Under the pieces are notes generated by a model. That model was not told the DNA's origin, made no database searches, and worked only from the letters and a program-made list of their open reading frames with translations. Below, piece by piece: positions 51,092 to 64,000 of a stretch of DNA of 64,000 bases. The DNA comes from Leptospira sp. WS92.C1 (GTDB lineage Bacteria > Spirochaetota > Leptospiria > Leptospirales > Leptospiraceae): the NCBI RefSeq assembly GCF_040833975.1, contig NZ_CP162130.1, positions 3,398,001 to 3,462,000 of the forward strand, in the 5' to 3' direction. Both the position numbers and the translations under genes were made by a program. Every line of letters begins with the position of its first letter. Positions within the stretch are counted from its first letter, which is position 1.

Positions 51092-51120
51092 TTGACCTTG
51101 GTTCGCTTTTTCATCATTAT
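51092..51120 (+). promoter_or_regulatory. Promoter of the Gly/Thr-linker lipoprotein gene
   Basis: TTGACC (51092-51097) and CATTAT (51115-51120), 17 nt apart, put transcription start close to 51127 and favour the ATG at 51140 as the start codon over the ATG at 51119. Confidence 0.4.
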
Positions 51121-51139
51121 GAATCTAACGGAAACCTTT

Positions 51140-51880
51140 ATGAAACGCATTCATTTCATTTTACTCTCACTCCTTCTCTCTTTCGGAATTTTAAACTGTA
51201 ACAGCCAAAGGGATCAAAACAAAATCAAACTATCGGTTATCGGCGGGGAAGAAATCATCGAAATCAACGCCGAAGTGGATCCCGATAAAATTTCCTCTTG
51301 CGGAATTGCGGTTCCGGGATCAACCTCTTCTCCCGCAACGGGCGGAAGTACAGGAACTCCAACGGGAGGAGCTAGCACCGGAGGAACCTCCACACGGTAT
51401 ACGATCACAAGCCAGTTGATTATGAAAACCACGGGAGAATCGTTGGTGCTTCGATTCCAATTTGACTCCACCCAATATCAAGGTTCCGTGGATCCGCAAC
51501 AAGGTTTTAGTTATTCGGGCGGAAGTTTTGGAAGAACCGTCACAGGAAACGTAGGTAAGGTAGAATGGGGTGCATCCGGAATTCCGGTTTATCCAAGCGG
51601 CAGCGGCGGAGCTCAACAACAATCACTTCAATATATGGACATTGAATTGTCGCTTACCGGCAAATTGCTTTCCAGTTCGTCCTCCACCGGAATTCTCAAC
51701 CAGTGTTATACTTCGGATAACGTAAATTGTACCTCGGTTACCACGACTCAACAGTGTTTTACCCAGGACAATAGAACCTGCGTTTCTACGGCTTCCGCGA
51801 CAGGAACAACGGTTACCATTACGGGAAGCATTTCCTGCAACGCTCCGAACGTAATCCCAAGCGGATCTGCGGCTCAGTAA
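51140..51880 (+). CDS. Lipoprotein with glycine/threonine-rich linker
   Basis: A 246-residue exported protein. The signal peptide [20 protein letters not shown] ends in the lipobox ILNC, followed by NSQRDQNK. A Gly/Ser/Thr-rich linker ([15 protein letters not shown] and on) separates a short N-terminal part from a beta-rich domain ([29 protein letters not shown]). Cysteine pairs near the end ([22 protein letters not shown]) suggest disulfides in a repeated motif. A 16-bp terminator follows. Family unknown. Confidence 0.7.
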   Translation: MKRIHFILLSLLLSFGILNCNSQRDQNKIKLSVIGGEEIIEINAEVDPDKISSCGIAVPGSTSSPATGGSTGTPTGGASTGGTSTRYTITSQLIMKTTGESLVLRFQFDSTQYQGSVDPQQGFSYSGGSFGRTVTGNVGKVEWGASGIPVYPSGSGGAQQQSLQYMDIELSLTGKLLSSSSSTGILNQCYTSDNVNCTSVTTTQQCFTQDNRTCVSTASATGTTVTITGSISCNAPNVIPSGSAAQ

Positions 51881-51888
51881 AAAGAATC

Positions 51889-51922
51889 ACGAATCGAAGG
51901 TTTTATAAAATCTTCGATTCGT
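51889..51922 (+). terminator. Intrinsic terminator after the lipoprotein gene
   Basis: A 16-bp stem (51889-51904 with 51907-51922, one G-T pair) and a minimal loop; TTTTTT follows 10 nt later. It lies 8 nt after the stop codon, between convergent genes. Confidence 0.7.
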
Positions 51923-52046
51923 CAGATTGCGGTTTTTTCAAAGTTAAAGATCGTTTTTATTCAACGCAAAGATCGTCCGCAAAAGGAAACAATCCAATAT
52001 TTCCAAATGAAGTTTAGAATCTTTCAAGAGAGAACTTCCCTTCGTA

Positions 52047-52550
<504 letters not shown>

Positions 52551-52683
52551 CTTTGTTTCTCCTAACGTTGATTTGAAATGCCGTCATACAACGGCGATTT
52601 AGGCGAATTCACTCTGGAACTCGACATCCAAAAAATCTCTGGAGAAATCAGTAAAGACTTCTATCGATCGTAATGCAAATCTA

Positions 52684-53643
<960 letters not shown>

Positions 53644-53708
53644 TGCCGTTCCCGTGGGGACAGTATTCAAAATTACGGTATAGGCTCAAGCAGAACTCTC
53701 TCCGAGAC

Positions 53709-54608
53709 TCAGGCTTTGAGTTTGTTTTCAAGAATCAAAAGCTGACGAGAAAGAATATCCTCCATATCCCGAAACTGTTCCTTACGATAGATATGAATGA
53801 GATTTCGATACATCCTTTTGATGATAGAAAGGGTGCTCGCTCGAGTGAAGTATCTTTCACTCGGAGTAAAACTATTGGCTTCCAAAAATCGAATGCAGGT
53901 CGATTTGTCCAGGAGAACCCCGCCGTGAAACGGATCGATAAAGGTCTCGTAGTCCGGAGAATCAAAATGAAGCAAAAAATGAAGAGGCATGTTGACCCCG
54001 TATAAGGGAAGCGAAAGTCTTTGTGCTACGAGAAGATAAATTGCGGATAAGGAAATCGGAATTCCCTTTCGAGTCCGAACGATCCGAGTCACAAAAGAAT
54101 TGTTGGGGTCGTCATATTGATCGTTGTTTCCCTGAAAATTCTCCTCCGAAGAAAGAACTCTCGTGAGAAAATGCACTTTTAGTTCTTCCGAAACGTATTC
54201 TTGATTCAAATCGCAAAGCTCTTCGACTCTGAGAGCAAGCTGATCCAAGTAGATTTTAAATTCATGATAGGATGCGTCCGGATCGCCGACGCTGGAAAGA
54301 AGAAAGACTGCTTCCTCCAAATCACCATAGTCGTTCACGTGTCCCTTACCCGCGAGAGCCATGTAACGCGAATTAATACGTTCCAAATGCACGATCGAAG
54401 AAATAGAACGCGCAAAAACTCTTAAAGTCGGGTCCTTAAATTCCTCAACGGATTCGCTGATTCGAAATTGCCAAGGAACCATGTCCGCAATCTCACGAAT
54501 GATCTGAACTTTTTCTTCTGAACTCGAAAATTCCAACTGATAGAATTTTTCTTCTAACTTATCGGGGGGAAAGGAAAGAGAATCGAAGTAAGAATCAGAT
54601 GAAGGCAT
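53709..54608 (-). CDS. SirB1/transglutaminase-like protein
   Basis: A 299-residue protein. The core [36 protein letters not shown] and [13 protein letters not shown] matches the SirB1 family (transglutaminase-like core, often with TPR helices). Normal members have GxPGHF; here it reads NMPLHF. The N-terminal part is helical. The C-terminal helices [16 protein letters not shown] resemble the TPR tail. Its function is not established in any bacterium to my knowledge. It is 65 nt upstream of the polyprenyl synthase gene. Confidence 0.72.
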   Translation of the reverse strand: MPSSDSYFDSLSFPPDKLEEKFYQLEFSSSEEKVQIIREIADMVPWQFRISESVEEFKDPTLRVFARSISSIVHLERINSRYMALAGKGHVNDYGDLEEAVFLLSSVGDPDASYHEFKIYLDQLALRVEELCDLNQEYVSEELKVHFLTRVLSSEENFQGNNDQYDDPNNSFVTRIVRTRKGIPISLSAIYLLVAQRLSLPLYGVNMPLHFLLHFDSPDYETFIDPFHGGVLLDKSTCIRFLEANSFTPSERYFTRASTLSIIKRMYRNLIHIYRKEQFRDMEDILSRQLLILENKLKA

Positions 54609-54759
54609 AAACTATATCATTTTACTAAAAACAAAATGAGTCAATTCAGAATGAAAAACGCTGAAGGAAAAAATAGAATGAGAAATATAGTTTACTATGT
54701 CTTACGGTCGCAAAGAGAAAGTGCTATAAATTTGAAAACTGGATTCAGAAAAAAATAGG

Positions 54760-54795
54760 AAATAAAAACGCTCCCCGTTTGAAATCCAAGGAGCG
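54760..54795 (-). terminator. Intrinsic terminator of the transketolase-subunit gene
   Basis: CGCTCC (54769-54774) pairs with GGAGCG (54790-54795); on the minus strand the stem is followed by TTTTTATTT. It lies 7 nt after the stop codon. The rest of the gap 54609-54759 is AT-rich and empty. Confidence 0.65.
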
Positions 54796-54801
54796 CACAG
54801 A

Positions 54802-55626
<825 letters not shown>

Positions 55627-55690
55627 ATTTTTCCTATGTGAATGAGATGCCGCTTTCCGGCCTCGAGATAGATGAGGTGCCGAAAGAAGG

Positions 55691-56077
55691 TCAGTTCGTA
55701 GAGCGAAACAGAACCAAGCCGGAAAGGAAAATCACAGTGTATAGAGGAAGGAAAATATAGTGTAGTTTTCTGTGGAATTCTTTTTTTCGGGTAATCCCAG
55801 ACCAGACCATAAGAAGCATTAAAATCAACGCCAATGCGGCAAAGGCTCGGTGTGTATCGATCACCCAGCGATCCGCGGTAGGGAGGATTCCTGCAGATTC
55901 CAAACCACCGCCCCAATATTTGACATATAATAAACCGAGAGCAGTGGATAAATTGAAAGCGGCTCCGATTAGATTGAAACTTCTGTGAAGCAGATTCTTT
56001 CGAAATCGAAAATAATAACCCGTATAAAAGCAAAGTACGGATAAGGCCATTCCGGTATTGATTAAGGTTAAAATCAT
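55691..56077 (-). CDS. Small four-helix membrane protein (DUF420-like)
   Basis: A 128-residue protein with four hydrophobic segments (residues 2-22, 35-52, 75-95, 104-123). Histidines at the ends of helices ([25 protein letters not shown]) are spaced as in haem- or quinone-related DUF420-like membrane proteins. It lies just upstream of the transketolase-subunit gene. AGGATGA is close to the ATG. Function unknown. Confidence 0.55.
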   Translation of the reverse strand: MILTLINTGMALSVLCFYTGYYFRFRKNLLHRSFNLIGAAFNLSTALGLLYVKYWGGGLESAGILPTADRWVIDTHRAFAALALILMLLMVWSGITRKKEFHRKLHYIFLPLYTVIFLSGLVLFRSTN

Positions 56078-56224
56078 TTCATCCTATTCTCGGCAGACTT
56101 TGTCCGTTCGAAACTCTTTTTCCGGAAAATGATTTTAGAAAGTATAAAATTCATCAAAAGCAGGTAGTCAGATTTTTTCTTTTTCACTCTCAAAAACCGG
56201 GAAAACCTCCGGGCGATTTTTTAT

Positions 56225-56252
56225 TTGACCAAGGAAATCAACGCTGGATACT
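56225..56252 (+). promoter_or_regulatory. Promoter of the tRNA-Thr/tRNA-Tyr operon
   Basis: TTGACC (56225-56230) and GATACT (56247-56252), spaced by 16 nt, lie 18 nt before the tRNA-Thr gene. This placement fits a stable-RNA promoter. Confidence 0.6.
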
Positions 56253-56268
56253 GGTTTTCATAGTAAAA

Positions 56269-56342
<74 letters not shown>

Positions 56343-56347
56343 ATTTC

Positions 56348-56798
<451 letters not shown>

Positions 56799-56843
56799 CG
56801 AATCCTTCCCTGCCCAAAATTTTAATCCTCCCTAGTTTAAAAA
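56799..56843 (+). repeat. Partial third copy of the 191-bp repeat
   Basis: The first 45 nt of the unit, again with the tRNA 3' end, after which the sequence diverges into the operon terminator. Confidence 0.85.
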
Positions 56844-56890
56844 AAAATAGAACCGATTCACTTTCAGAAACCGATTCTATTTTTGTTTTG
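56843..56890 (+). terminator. Intrinsic terminator of the tRNA operon
   Basis: A long hairpin whose arms AAAAATAGAACCGATT (56843-56858) and the ACCGATTCTATTTTT region (56870-56884) pair with two mismatches, followed by a T-rich tract. It lies directly after the partial repeat, so the repeats are probably transcribed with the tRNAs. The remainder up to 56975 holds a short inverted repeat (ACCCCATTGGGGT, 56924-56936) and no gene. Confidence 0.6.
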
Positions 56891-56975
56891 AGGCTGTAGA
56901 TTGTTGCGCATTTTTTATGAGAGACCCCATTGGGGTTTCAGACAAATCAAACACGCGAAATCAATCCAATGAGGT

Positions 56976-57335
56976 CTATTTTTTCTTTGTTGATTTTGTT
57001 GCAGGAGCTGCTACTTCGCGAACGGGAGTTCCTTCCACTTTGATACAACCGCCAAAAGGTCCCCATTGATACGATTGTGCGATTACTTCCACATCTTTCA
57101 AACCGGTCGCAGTAGGGGATGCATTGGATAACGCTTTTCTCGACGCTTCTGCGATACTATTGGAATACCATCTGGATCCAAGAAAACCGCAATCTCTTCC
57201 GCTCACACGCTCTCCGACAACTTCGAGATTGGCAGGGACTTCTACGGAATATCGTTTAAACTGTCCCCAGCTGTAAGAACAGTTCGCTAGTAATAAAACT
57301 GAAAAAAGACCGATTACAATATTACGAATTTTCAT
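56976..57335 (-). CDS. TRL-like lipoprotein
   Basis: A 119-residue exported protein. The signal peptide NIVIGLFSVLLLANC has its lipobox at LANC. The mature part (VEVPANLEVVGERVSGRDCG, RKALSNASPTATGLKDVEVI) resembles the TRL-like family, first noted beside tRNA genes. It ends in an Ala/Pro/Lys tail. Its ATG is 1 nt after the stop of the other lipoprotein gene, so they form an operon, transcribed towards the tRNA genes. Function unknown. Confidence 0.7.
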   Translation of the reverse strand: MKIRNIVIGLFSVLLLANCSYSWGQFKRYSVEVPANLEVVGERVSGRDCGFLGSRWYSNSIAEASRKALSNASPTATGLKDVEVIAQSYQWGPFGGCIKVEGTPVREVAAPATKSTKKK

Positions 57336-57336
57336 C

Positions 57337-57600
57337 TTATTTTAAACTCCGAGCTTGAGCGCAATTCCCACCGGTCATTTGCAGACCTACGTTGGAAAGA
57401 TCGGATTTTCCTTTGTTAATGAGATCCTTATTCAGATCGTTCAGAATATTAGTAACGATTGTAGCACATTCTTGACCGATTACTTCTTCTGAAAGTTGGC
57501 GATCATCAATGGCCGAAGGAACTATATAACCGACTTTGCCGATGGTAAAACAACCAGAGGCAAGAATCAAAATGGAGAGTGAAAAGAAAATTTTCTTCAT
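57337..57600 (-). CDS. Small lipoprotein, partner of the TRL-like gene
   Basis: An 87-residue protein with the signal peptide KIFFSLSILILASGC (lipobox ASGC) followed by FTIGKVGYIVPSAIDD. Two further cysteines (GQECATIV, GGNCAQAR) may form a disulfide. It is first in a two-gene operon with the TRL-like gene and may belong to the same family. The 280-nt gap 57601-57880 upstream holds its promoter region and no gene that I can support. Confidence 0.6.
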   Translation of the reverse strand: MKKIFFSLSILILASGCFTIGKVGYIVPSAIDDRQLSEEVIGQECATIVTNILNDLNKDLINKGKSDLSNVGLQMTGGNCAQARSLK

Positions 57601-57880
57601 TTATAAACTCTTAAACTTAATTTTAAGAACGAGAAAAAAACCTAATAAACGGTCAAACAACACGGGCCTATTTGGTATTTCTCTACGAACTCGATCCACT
57701 CCGTAACGCCTAAAATTCAAAGCAACATATTTTCGTTAAAAGATTCGACCTTCTGAAAGATTTATCTAAAAAAAGAACAAAATCAATAATGATTGCAACT
57801 TTATCGGATAAGAAGGGATATTCGAGTCATCAATGTGGATTCCCGGTTCTTACAAGGAAAAAAAGATAGCGGGCAATTTT

Positions 57881-59432
<1,552 letters not shown>

Positions 59433-59443
<11 letters not shown>

Positions 59444-62213
59444 TTCTGAGAACTTCCCGTTTGGCATCGGATCCGTGATTGAGAGGACAAACTTCGGAGG
59501 GAACGGTTCCATTTTTAAAAAGTTCCTTTCGAGAATGTTTACAGGAAGAACCCGGAAGTTTACCGGATTCCTCACACACCGTCGTCGTGATCGCACGTTC
59601 GGAAATCGGGTATCTTCGTTTTGCTTCCTCGGAATCCTCAGCGGACTCAAAAACTTTCGCGACAGCTCCCCAAAGCGGAGCGGCCACAGTTCCGCCTAAC
59701 GCAGAAGATCCCAAACCATAACTTGGATCGTCGTATCCAAGCCAAATCGCCATCGACAATCCCGGTTTGACTCCGACAAACCAATTGTCCCGATTGTCGT
59801 TTGTTGTCCCGGTTTTACCCGCGACCTCTCCCTTATAACCGGTGTTTCTCACACCCGCAGAGTTAGCACTTCCATGAAGCAGATCGATCATAATCTCTGC
59901 GGTTTGAGAGGATAAAACCTTTCTTGCAAGCGGAACTTTCAGACCGAATTCATCCGTATTCTTTCGTTCATAAATAATTTTTCCGCCGCGATCGGTGATC
60001 TTTTGAATCAGATAAGGACGTTTGATCTCTCCGTCGTTTGCAAACGCAGAATAGGCGATCGCCATTTCCAGAGGAGAGATTTCGAGAGATCCGAGAGCTA
60101 AAGAAAGATCCGCTCTAAATCTGGACTGAAGCACCTTTGAATCCGGAAAAAAAAACTTTTGAAAGAACTCCTGGATTTTTGAAATTCCTAATTTTTCGGC
60201 GATCTGAACCGCCGCGGTGTTTTTGGACTTAGCCAATGCTTGCCTAACGCTGATATCACCGTCGTATTGATTTCCGATATTTTCAGGCATCCAGTTCCCA
60301 GTCGTATTTCTGTAAATCAAGGGCGCATCCAAAATTCTCGAAGAAGCGTTGATCAATCCGTTTTCAATCGCAGCGGAATAAAGAATGGGTTTGATGGAAG
60401 AGCCCGTCTGACGTTTCATTCCCGTTGTTCTGTCCAATTGATTGTCCGCTTTGAACTCCGATCCGCCGTGCATGAGAAGAATTTCGCCGGTGGAAGGATC
60501 AACCGCGACTAACGCAGCTTGTAACCCGGCCTCGTTCGCACCGGTAAAAGAATCGATATCCATAAAAAGTTCAAGAGCCGGGGACAAATCCTGCACGTAT
60601 TTTCGAAAAACCGCGGTCTCACTGGAATTTTTATTGTCAGTGAGTTTTGTTTTTCGAACCAATCCGTTTTTTTGCACATTATCCACGTAGGACTTTACGA
60701 TTTTTTGAAGTTCGGCCTGAACCGGTTCGGCGATTGTTGTATAAATCGAAAAACCGCCGGTTTCATAAATGTTCGAATCCGGATATAAAGAATTCAAAAA
60801 TTTACGAACGTGTTCGGTCACATAAGGGGAATGGTCTCTTCGATTCCCAAAAACGGTCTCTCCCGGAGAACGCATATGAAAGGTCAAATAGATTTCGTCT
60901 AACTTTGATTTTGGATTCTCCTTTAAGATTTCGTCTTTTCGAAACGAATGAATGATGGCGTTGACTCTTTGTCTGGATAGATCCGGATTTTTTAGAGGAG
61001 AAAAACGGTTGGGAGCCGATGCCAAAGAAGCGAGCACGATCATCTCTTCCTGTGTGAGTTCTGGAGGAGTTTTCTTAAAATAAAATTCCGCGGCGCTCGC
61101 AAAACCGAAGGCCCCGTGTCCAAGATAGACGTTATTTAGATAGTATAAGAGTATTTGTTTTTTATCATACGCATATTCGAGCGCAAAAGCAAGCTGCGCT
61201 TCTTTTACTTTACGAACGATACTTTTTTCGCGATCGTCCAAAAGGATTCTCGCGAGTTGCTGAGTGATCGTGGAGGCTCCCTGTTTAAAACGAAAGCTCG
61301 TGATGTTGACCAACACGGCTCTGAGAATGGAGAAATAATCGATTCCGCCGTGAGAAAAGAACTTACGATCTTCCACAAGAAGAACGATCTTTTTGAGATT
61401 TTCGGGATAGGCGTCCCATTCTAAATTGCTCGTTTTTTTTGCAAAAATTTCGGAAACTTTTTTTCCGTCACGATCATAGATCACGGAAGGTTGATGATTG
61501 TAAAAAAGAGCAATCATTTCCTTGAGTTCGGATTCCCGAGTGATGACTCCGACCCAAAAAAGAATCATCCCGAGCAAAAGCGCGGAAACGACCGCTCCCG
61601 CAGAAAGCAAAACCACATTGGAAAATCGAAGACGATGAGAGACCATCTGATCCCTCAATCTTTCGGCTAGAGTTTTTATCCGAATCTGACCACCGAATTC
61701 TTCAATCTCCCGCCGGACGGAAAAAAACGGTTTTGATTCGAAAGAAATCTTTTCCCTTCTTAAAAGGGGGCGATCTTCGGAAAGTAGAGAATCCGATTCC
61801 GGATCTTTGGGTGTTTTTTTGAATTTTTGCTGGAGTTCCCGCGTTTTTGTTTCCAGAAGAATCTTGATTTGGACAGCGAAAGCAAAAATTCTCTCTAAAA
61901 GATCCGGTCCAGAGCGTTCATCCTGTGAGTGAAACTGGGGAGTTCCCACATTTGGGGGGGGCTCAGGACTCCCGAGATTCTCGTTTTGTCCAAAATGGAA
62001 AGAATTCGATCTTTTGGATACGGACGGCGATAAGATTTCCTTTGAAATCGCCACAGGAGCTTCCATTCGAACGAGCGCCTTATGTCCACATTGATAACAA
62101 GTTAGCCGAAAAACGGAACCCGTAGGAACTCCCTCCGGCAATCGAGACGTAGTCCCGCACTCAGGGCAAAGAAATCGAGGATTTCTAAGAGTTTGAATCC
62201 CTGTCTCCATCAT
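59433..62213 (-). CDS. Class A penicillin-binding protein with N-terminal zinc ribbon
   Basis: A 926-residue bifunctional peptidoglycan synthase. A cytoplasmic zinc ribbon (CPEC 16-19, CYQC 39-42) and a low-complexity linker precede one membrane segment near 205-225 ([20 protein letters not shown]). The glycosyltransferase domain has [19 protein letters not shown] and [14 protein letters not shown]; the transpeptidase domain has the serine in [20 protein letters not shown] and GKTGTTNDN. The C-terminus has further cysteines ([15 protein letters not shown]). An N-terminal zinc ribbon is unusual for class A PBPs. It is in an operon with the ChaN-like and GPx genes. Confidence 0.88.
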
Positions 62214-62254
62214 CCTCTTAATTGTCGGAGGAACTTCTAAATCCAGACAAGCAC

Positions 62255-63166
62255 TTAATTCTCTTTTTCTCTTCTTTCGGTAATGACGGTAAAATCATTT
62301 CCCTTGAGAGTTTCGAGGGGAATCGACTCCTCCGTCGAAAGTCGGAACATGGAAACGGAAAGAACCCTAAATCCCAATTCTTTCAGACGAAACGTCACCC
62401 CCAAACCGTCGTCGCTGTGAAATCTTCCGTTGATGTGAATCACCTTTCGACCTCTCGTCAAAAACGCATTTGCGATCGCATCCGTCATTCCCGCGTCCCA
62501 AAGATACTGGGCATCTATAAACCGTTTTGTAATATCCCCATCAGCCAGAGCCCCCGGGTGACCAGCGAGAGTGTTTTTAATTTTAGTCTCATATTCTTCC
62601 TGCGTGAATTTTCGAACGAGATATTTTGGAGGAAGAAACACGGAGCGGATTTTATTGAGTTCCTCGATTCCTGATGTGGAAACCAAATTCACATACTTTC
62701 TCGGAACATTGGATGCGATAACCGGAATTCGATTCTCCTTTGCATATTGCAGAAACGGATGATAGTCCCTCAAATGATTCGGCCAGAGCTTGAGGGAATT
62801 TAGAAAAGCCTTTTCACCTATCTGACCGCTCAGATATTCATCCAAAGTTTTCTGCTGATCCTTTTCCAACATTTCCAGGGAAAGAACGACCGGGGTTTTG
62901 GAAGCAATTTTCCGAAACCAATCCAGTCGGATCTTATGACCCGCGACATCGTCGTGCTCCTCTCCAAATATTAGAATATCATAATTTTCAAAAGAGTCAA
63001 AAATCATTTCGGGAGAAACGATCATCTTGGTCAAACCTTTTTGGATGGAAACGGGCTTTGGGATTTCATCGGAATCGAATTTTGTTTCCGATCGAAGCGA
63101 AACAAAACTCAAACCAAAAAACAAAAAAGCGTAAATTCTAAATTGGAAATCGATTTTTATGTTCAA
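62255..63166 (-). CDS. ChaN-family protein
   Basis: A 303-residue exported protein with a signal peptide ([18 protein letters not shown]). [52 protein letters not shown] and [17 protein letters not shown] are the landmarks of the ChaN family (PF04187), which binds haem in Campylobacter and is linked to iron uptake. There is no clear lipobox. The start is a TTG at 63166 preceded by AGAGGAATT. It follows the GPx gene by 10 nt. Confidence 0.82.
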   Translation of the reverse strand: MNIKIDFQFRIYAFLFFGLSFVSLRSETKFDSDEIPKPVSIQKGLTKMIVSPEMIFDSFENYDILIFGEEHDDVAGHKIRLDWFRKIASKTPVVLSLEMLEKDQQKTLDEYLSGQIGEKAFLNSLKLWPNHLRDYHPFLQYAKENRIPVIASNVPRKYVNLVSTSGIEELNKIRSVFLPPKYLVRKFTQEEYETKIKNTLAGHPGALADGDITKRFIDAQYLWDAGMTDAIANAFLTRGRKVIHINGRFHSDDGLGVTFRLKELGFRVLSVSMFRLSTEESIPLETLKGNDFTVITERREKEN

Positions 63167-63176
63167 TGAATTCCTC

Positions 63177-63725
63177 TTATTTCAAAAGGGACTCGATCTT
63201 TCCGGTAACTTCGGCGCTGTCTGGCTCCACCGCAGAAAGATATCTCGCTTCGATGATTCCGTTTTTTGAAATGAGTATTTTTTCAAAATTCCACTTCACC
63301 TCTCCCGGGTGCGGAGAATTTTGAATCAGAAACGAATAAAGTGGATGTTGATCCGTGCCCTTTACGGAAATTTTGGACATCATATCAAAACTCGCACCTT
63401 TTTGAATTCTACAAAAGGTTTCGATTTCTTGATCGTTTCCTGGTTCTTGGCTTCCGAAATTATTGGCGGGGAAACCGAGTATTACAAATCCTTGATCCTT
63501 ATATTTCTTATACACCTTTTCCAGATTTGCATACTGATACGTATAACCACATTTCGAAGCTACGTTGACAACCATCACAACCTTTCCTTTGTATTTGGAA
63601 AGAGAGACCTCGTTTCCTTTGATATCCTTTACTTTGAAATCGTAAAAACCGCCCTTTGCAAAAACTCCGGCCAACGGAAAGAAAACCCCGATTAAAAAAA
63701 ATAGGACGAATAACTTGAACTGCAT
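63177..63725 (-). CDS. Exported glutathione-peroxidase-family protein
   Basis: A 182-residue thiol peroxidase. The signal peptide [20 protein letters not shown] targets it to the periplasm. The peroxidatic cysteine is in [12 protein letters not shown] (cysteine, not selenocysteine), the glutamine in [12 protein letters not shown] and the tryptophan in [10 protein letters not shown] complete the active site; FCRIQKG has the resolving-cysteine position of thioredoxin-dependent forms. Together with the peroxidase at 7934 it forms a second envelope defence against peroxides. Confidence 0.9.
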   Translation of the reverse strand: MQFKLFVLFFLIGVFFPLAGVFAKGGFYDFKVKDIKGNEVSLSKYKGKVVMVVNVASKCGYTYQYANLEKVYKKYKDQGFVILGFPANNFGSQEPGNDQEIETFCRIQKGASFDMMSKISVKGTDQHPLYSFLIQNSPHPGEVKWNFEKILISKNGIIEARYLSAVEPDSAEVTGKIESLLK

Positions 63726-63831
63726 CGAATTTTACCTTCTCTCAATGAGTTTAAATCCGACCGACCGTTTGATTCAATCGTTTTTCAAAATTTTGGATTC
63801 CTTTCGGGTCTATGTAAAAAACCGGGTTTGG

Positions 63832-64000
63832 TCAATCGATACGAACCGCGATTTTACCGATCGTCCTTCCCTCTTCGAGTTTTTTATGAGCGTCTCCAAT
63901 CTTGGTCCAAGAGAATATTTCTGGATCCAAAATCGGGCGCAAAATTCCGTTCTCCACAAGTCTTGAAATTTCTTTTAGAATCAGACCGTGTTGCGCTCGA
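63832..64000 (-). CDS. Quinone-oxidoreductase-type MDR dehydrogenase, C-terminal part
   Basis: Only the last 55 codons are in the window: GLILKEISRLVENGILRPIL, then FSWTKIGDAHKKLEEGRTIG and KIAVRID before the TGA. This is the usual ending of zinc-free medium-chain NADPH:quinone oxidoreductases (AHKxLExGxxxGKxVVxI). The rest of the gene lies beyond the right edge. Confidence 0.8.
   Translation of the reverse strand, partial: RAQHGLILKEISRLVENGILRPILDPEIFSWTKIGDAHKKLEEGRTIGKIAVRID

Noticed and set aside
56078..56224. Additional RNA gene upstream of the tRNAs
   Set aside because: Only AT-rich sequence and a short hairpin-like stretch are present; no tRNA or known small-RNA fold is recognisable.

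Overview
The window looks like chromosomal DNA of a spirochaete of the genus Leptospira, probably from the pathogenic clade. This is inferred from gene content, not from a search: many short-signal-peptide lipoproteins, an OmpL47-type surface repeat protein, a FlaA-like flagellar sheath protein, a TIGR04452-type lipoprotein, TRL-like lipoproteins beside tRNA genes, very large PAS-rich sensor kinases, and a PerR-type operator in front of a di-heme peroxidase. There are no rRNA genes, complete IS elements, prophage or CRISPR arrays.

Layout. 1-2,900: a degraded region with an interrupted outer-membrane-protein remnant, a 114-bp MITE-like element, an alpha/beta hydrolase, an SDR oxidoreductase and, just upstream, a frameshifted remnant of a PF10118 metal-dependent hydrolase. 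2,900-6,500: an M24 peptidase, a membrane-anchored AraC-type regulator, and divergently a citrate-synthase-family protein in which two of the three classical catalytic residues are replaced by glutamate. 6,500-7,930: a decaying HEPN/MNT pair (HEPN gene has an in-frame TAG), another gene remnant and a field of short GTAGGAACTC-type repeats. 7,930-18,320: di-heme cytochrome c peroxidase with two perfect PerR-like operators, an MBL hydrolase, a 7TM-SpoIIE phosphatase, DusA, an outer-membrane lipoprotein, MnmC and RecQ. 18,690-23,165: a lipoprotein with a strong terminator, then a compact ECF sigma / FecR-like anti-sigma / outer-membrane protein operon whose second and third proteins share a small domain.

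23,270-36,200: DinB, a ComF-like protein, the OmpL47-type protein, the FlaA-like protein, a TetR/thioesterase pair with matching palindromic operators, two large sensor kinases (one a cytoplasmic hybrid), and a MarR/thioesterase pair with a palindrome-rich control region. 36,300-39,400: a DNA-repair island (AlkD-like protein, SPL-like radical SAM protein, Fpg/Nei glycosylase). 39,600-46,100: PdxB-like dehydrogenase, lipase-chaperone-like protein, Lnt, RNase H-like exonuclease, MBL hydrolase and a response regulator. 46,100-56,100: its partner kinase, a leptospiral membrane protein, a lipoprotein, AHSA1/SRPBCC protein, polyprenyl diphosphate synthase, SirB1-like protein, an isolated N-terminal transketolase subunit and a small membrane protein.

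56,225-57,600: a promoter, tRNA-Thr(TGT), tRNA-Tyr(GTA), and a 191-bp direct repeat that starts inside the tRNA-Tyr 3' end and is present two and a quarter times, followed by two TRL-like lipoproteins. 57,880-63,725: a minus-strand operon of glutathione peroxidase, ChaN-like lipoprotein, a class A penicillin-binding protein with an N-terminal zinc ribbon, and a TPR-like exported protein. The window ends in the 3' part of a quinone-oxidoreductase-type dehydrogenase. Three regulatory circuits can be read directly (PerR-like, TetR, MarR), and several genes are visibly decaying, as expected for a genome under reductive evolution.
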